A stretch of 64,000 nucleotides of DNA from Panax quinquefolius. Taxonomy: Eukaryota > Streptophyta > Magnoliopsida > Apiales > Araliaceae. Shown in pieces: positions 59,869 through 64,000 of the stretch. Below the pieces are notes generated by a model, which had not been told where the DNA came from, ran no database searches, and was given only the letters and a program-made list of their open reading frames with translations. Position 1 is the first letter of the stretch. Every line of letters begins with the position of its first letter. A program made the translations under genes and the position numbers. The stretch spans positions 44,030,189-44,094,188 of the forward strand of contig CM035163.1 in the NCBI GenBank assembly GCA_020205615.1, written 5' to 3'.

Positions 59869-60032
59869 CATTTACATTATGTAGGGCTGGAGAGTTTACT
59901 TCATGGCCTTTTACAACTTTTATTTACATTTAGATTTCTACACAGGTTTTACTTACGTGGCGGTTGATCGCTTTTTATGACTTTATTTACATTTCGTCCC
60001 ACAGAGTTTACTTCGTGGTGGTTGATCATGTC

Positions 60033-60078
<46 letters not shown>

Positions 60079-60207
60079 GCTTTTATATATTCACATTTTC
60101 GATCCCCATGGAGTTGCTTATTGGTGGTTGATCTAAAGTCTCTGATATATATATATATTTACAACTTTTATATATATATAGCGCTTATTGCTTTCCATAC
60201 AAATTGT
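59192..60207 (+). repeat. second Tat LTR, segment 2
   Basis: Continues from segment 1: CCTGCGACCATCC, the TATA box (59207-59216), TGAAGAAGAGAAGAGAGAG, then the (TA)n array, ending CCATACAAATTG, which equals 18964-18975 of the first copy. Cut at 60208 by copia-2. Confidence 0.85.
59207..59216 (+). promoter_or_regulatory. TATA box of second Tat LTR
   Basis: CTATATATAC, the same as at 18029-18038, now separated from its upstream U3 by the 9.1 kb copia-1 element. Confidence 0.5.
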
Positions 60208-62082
60208 TGTTAGGTTTGTAATATTCATAATGCAATCAAATTGCATAAAAAAAGTCTTGAGCGTGGTAAAATCGAGTTTAAAAATTTTACAAACCATATA
60301 CCGGATAACCCTTTATGCATAATTATTAATTAAGCGAAAAGATAAAGAATAAATCATACCCTTGAAGATCGAGCTTCCTCAGTACAAGTTCACCTCCAAA
60401 TCCTTTCGCGTTCAATCTTGAATCCATGGGGTTTGGTTCCTTCATTTGATCGGCGTTAGCCACCCAAATGTTTGGCCTCAGAGGTGATCCACCGAGGAAG
60501 AATAAAATTCAAGAAGATGGGTGTTATGGCTCAAACCCTAGTTTTTCCTATCTCTACATAGAAAAGGGTACTCTCCAACAAATTGGAATTATTACGTTGT
60601 AAAAGTCAACAACCCATACCACCCATAATAAGACTCCTCTTATTTATAGATGTGGACAACCCACCTTAACAATTAAGGAATTGGGATTTATTTAATTAAT
60701 TAAATTCTTTTAATTAATTAAGCTCCCTAATCTTATTAGGGATAATTAATTAAACTCCTTTAACTAATTTTCCTTCCTAATCAATTAGGAATAAATGAAG
60801 TACTTATATTAAATTAATTCCTAAACTCTTTTAGAAATTAAAATAATAATAATTGTAATAATATTAATAAGACTCCTCTTATTAATTTATATTTAATATT
60901 TCTAAAATATTAAATAATAAATATTAAGCTATTTAATTTATTCTATCACCATAGATTAAATTAAATATACATAACTTATATTATTACGATTATGCCATTA
61001 ACTTCTTAAATAATTATTCTTCCTTTTATGGTGTGACCCTTTAGGTTCTCCATATTAAATAGGTTGTGAATAAATCAATTAGAACAATTCTAATCTTATT
61101 TAAATAAATAAATTAAACAATTAATTTATTTAAATAAATAATATTTATTCTCTGATAGGGATAAGCCTCCTAGCGATCGGCGACTTTCCGGATAATATAG
61201 ATTTCAACATTAATCATTAAAGAACCTTTGAGTAAATAGTTAAATACAATTCAATCCTTCCACCATACTGATGTCCCGATTAAATATAAGACATGGAATT
61301 CTTGTCAAGTCTTATTTTATTTAATTATATGTATTTCGATCCTTAAATGCACTGACTCAAATAATGCAAATTAGAAACTCCTTTCTAATTTCATTACGCC
61401 TTGCCGAGGACTCTTTGGGTTGTCATTTATCGAATCACATAGGACATTTCTCTTCTTTTATTAGAAGTGGTAGATTCTTTATTGATCATACATTATCTCC
61501 ATATACAACTTATTATACCCAAGCATACCCTTTGATATACCCTAAGGGTCTTAAGGAATAAGTCAAAGTATAACTCATCATACACAAGATACTATGATGA
61601 TCTCAAGTCAAGGATCACTTGTACTACTATCACTCTGAGAATTCCTATTGACGGTAAATAAAACTCCATTAGGTATTCCTTAGCGAGCCACGTTCGGTGA
61701 ACTTATTCTCTAATAAGCACCTACATACTTGCTTTAGTGTCTCCACACAAATGATCATGAGATCAATCATCCTCATCGATGAGCAAGCAACGTATGTACC
61801 AATCTATCCGGATTCACTAATCCCCGATTTAGTAATCAATGATTGGGAACTATTTTAGTTTTAAGCTTTCTAAGAATTTAGATCTCATTAGAATGATAAT
61901 CATCATTATTCTAAAAGCATTGCTTAAAACTATGGGTTTATCACATATTATAAAAGCGACATCATGTAGATAATTAAAAGCCTTTAATAAATTAATACTT
62001 TTTATTAATAAATGAATTAAATTGTTTACAAAGTATATGCTTTATCATCAAACATGATTGGCTTGTATGCATACTACTTTCA
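60208..62082 (-). repeat. copia-2 3' LTR
   Basis: Reverse complement of 57314-59191, about 1875 bases. TATA box on the minus strand at 60641-60650. Confidence 0.88.
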
Positions 62083-62094
62083 ATCTCCCACTTG

Positions 62095-62690
62095 CACTAA
62101 AGCCAATCGTCATGGTAACTCATACTCTTCTTCTCTAAGTGGCGACTATCCTGCTTTGTTGGATAAGCTTTAGTTAATGGATATGTAATGTTGTTCTTGA
62201 GAGTCCACTATCTCTATAGTGATTTCCCATCTTTGATGATTCTAATAATCAAATGAAAGTGCCACTGACACATGTTTAGATCCAAGATGAGACTTAGGAA
62301 CTATTCCTAGTTACGTAATGAACTTTTAATCCAAACAATCAACTTGCGACTTCATTTATAGCTATATACTTTGTCTTTATCACTAAACCAAACAACTCTT
62401 TCTTTGTTTGGAACCTTTCAATTCATTGCACCAGATTCGAAGATAACGCTTTACCTTAAAGTGGATTTTACGTCATCTTAGTGCATGCGAAAAACTTGAG
62501 TCTGTTAAGCCCTCTAGTTTTAATTTAGACCCACCATGAATATGATCACATCCTTTAGTCTTGGGTTAAGCACTTTAAGACGTTTTTCACTGACTCACAA
62601 TGAACTTCTCCAGAATATGAGTGATCAACATCAGGTCTCGTATATTTCATTGCATACATGATAGTTACTCATGTGATCTCTCTTTTGGAG
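62095..62690 (-). pseudogene. copia-2 RNase H
   Basis: Reverse counterpart of 56729-57290. The segment for CTRPDV-like residues lies near 62625-62645 and the later RNase H part near 62180-62300. Frames are broken as in copia-1 but with different indels. Confidence 0.65.
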
Positions 62691-63165
62691 TCTGTGGGGA
62701 CTATTAAGAGAGATACACTCCATAGCTCATCTACATGAGACATCTCTTGGAGTTTGCCATGCTAAACGACTTTAGCATCAAATGAAATATCGTTCCTTGG
62801 GTTAAGTCGAGCATCCTTTTAAATCTATCTATATAGATTTATATCCCCAATTAAGATACTCTTCCCAAATCATTCATGGAGGAATGTTTAGATAACTTTA
62901 TCTTTCTTGATTGTAGCATTAATATGTAATTCCTCATCAAGTAGTATATCAACATATAATACTAAAAATTTCACGACGCGCTCCTTGACCCTTTTGTACA
63001 CACTAGAAGTCTTACCTCATCGAATGTAAGCTTTGGATCATCATCTTCTATGATGTGTACCTCATCATCATCATCTATGATGAATCCATACCTCTAGGTA
63101 TCTTGGTATCTATTTGATTCTGATTCATTTTGTGGTACAACAGGTCATCTATAGGTTCCTCTTAT
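62691..63165 (-). pseudogene. copia-2 RT remnant and linker
   Basis: Reverse counterpart of 56230-56728, with the same deletion junction (minus strand GTAAGACTTCTAGTGTGTAC near 62998-63016) and the acidic DDD-rich linker (63060-63085). Confidence 0.68.
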
Positions 63166-63780
63166 TTGACTTATAGTGTTTTGTGGTTCTTGAACTTTTC
63201 AAGATCTATTATCCTCCCACTAGCCCCTTCAATGATAAACGCCTTTATCTTAGAAGAAGGCGGCGTGTTTCATAACAAACACCTTTTGCTAAGTAGAATT
63301 ATAGAACATATACCTAAACTTACTTTAGGATGTCCCACAAATCGACACTTGTCAAATCTTGTCCCAAACTTATCCTTGAAACCTTTTCACATAAGTTGGA
63401 CAACCCCTTATCTTAACATACTTAAGATTAGGAATCCTCCTATCCATAACTTTTATGGAGTCTTGGGGTAGGATTTTGAGGTTACCTTTTCAGTAGATGT
63501 CTGACCATTTCTAGGACATTATCTCGGAAGGATCTTTGGAATGTCGGTAAAATCATTATGGACCGTACCATGTCCAACAAGGTACAATTTTCATTCGGAT
63601 ACATCAATCAATTATTGCGTGTCGGGATGTGTCCATTATGAGAAGACCATTTGAGATGATCTAGAAACTTATTGCACAAGTATTTATTCCTTGATCTAAT
63701 CAAAGAATCTTAATACTTTGCCAATTTGTTTCACTTACGAATTCTTTGAACCTTTCAAATAATTCACACTTGTATTCAAC
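63166..63780 (-). pseudogene. copia-2 integrase remnant
   Basis: Reverse counterpart of 55600-56220: minus-strand phrases for the segment after the core (TTTCTAGGACATTATC region at 63506-63530) and the KF-EF-E stretch at 63690-63760 are recognisable. Broken by frameshifts. Confidence 0.6.
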
Positions 63781-63792
63781 AAATACACACAT

Positions 63793-63999
63793 TCAACTCT
63801 TTGAATGATCATCTCCTTTTCTTATACTAATTTGTTCAATATGCAAAATTATTTTCACGTAAGTCAAGTATACAAAATTTATTAAGTAATATTCGATTCT
63901 ATACAAAACATTATTATTATAAATAGAACAACAATTGTTCTTAATTATAATACCAAAGATTTCATTGTCCAACAATAAAATGGAAATAATGTTTTTCAA
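63793..63999 (-). pseudogene. copia-2 pre-integrase segment
   Basis: 68 open codons: KNIISILLLDNEIF, then IIIKNNCCSIYNNN, and YVKIILHIEQI. This is the copia gag-pre-integrase region; copia-1 has it near 55400-55600 with more breaks. It ends before the integrase zinc finger. Confidence 0.72.
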
Positions 64000-64000
64000 C

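Larger units (their letters stand above)
60208..64000 (-). mobile_element. Ty1/copia element copia-2, reverse, RT-deleted, runs off window
   Basis: Same family as copia-1 in opposite orientation. The LTR spans 60208-62082 (TGTTAGGTTTGTAATATTC to TACTACTTTCA), then PPT, RNase H, the short RT relic, integrase and pre-integrase, to the window end. The other LTR lies beyond 64000. Confidence 0.85.

Noticed and set aside
1..64000. Host protein-coding genes, tRNA or rRNA genes
   Set aside because: Every reading with a recognisable motif belongs to a retrotransposon, and I found no tRNA-like or rRNA-like segment. Small non-coding RNAs cannot be excluded by eye.

Overview
The window is wholly plant repetitive DNA: AT-rich, with no host gene, tRNA or rRNA that I can support. 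The element types (Athila-like and Tat-like Ty3/gypsy, a Tekay/Del-like Ty3/gypsy group with 3-5 kb LTRs, and a Ty1/copia family with a Met-tRNA primer site) and their nesting point to a flowering plant with a repeat-rich genome, probably a eudicot; I cannot name the species. All coding remnants are broken by stops or frameshifts. All boundaries and layers below were read by eye from LTR ends, target-site duplications (TSDs) and split homologies.

Region 1 (1-19744): a Tat-lineage Ty3/gypsy element in + orientation. It has protease, RT, RNase H, a second (archaeal-type) RNase H and integrase (5489-9890), then two antisense accessory ORFs (11234-15101), GC-rich hairpin repeats and a 2.8 kb 3' LTR (16916-19744). 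An Athila-like element (1-5488; its 5' LTR start lies outside the window) sits inside the Tat protease codons.

Region 2 (19745-27151): 'family B', a gypsy element with a 5.05 kb LTR and only a gag relic. The Tat element is inserted in its 5' LTR, with GTTAT as the apparent TSD.

Region 3 (27152-47989): 'family C', a + strand Tekay/Del-like element (C-plus). Its 5' LTR is split by two solo LTRs of B-like families: E (28161-40059, TSD ATTAC) and D (40253-43886, TSD ATATC). E itself contains a complete reverse-oriented family C element (C-rev, 31403-39470). B appears to lie in the same C-plus LTR. Both C copies share one internal deletion that joins the start of RT to the end of RNase H.

Region 4 (47990-64000): a second B LTR fragment, interrupted at the same GTTAT site by a second Tat LTR (48988-50098 and 59192-60207). 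That LTR is split by two members of one copia family in opposite orientations (50099-59191 forward, 60208 to the window end reversed). The copia copies share an RT deletion.

Taken together, only the Tat element shows a full set of pol domains, and it is riddled with stops. The other internal regions lack all or most of RT, so they look like non-autonomous families that would have depended on partners elsewhere. The points most worth checking are the antisense module of the Tat element, the same-site Tat insertion seen twice in the wrong order, the shared RT deletions, and several conserved hairpin or promoter structures in the LTRs.
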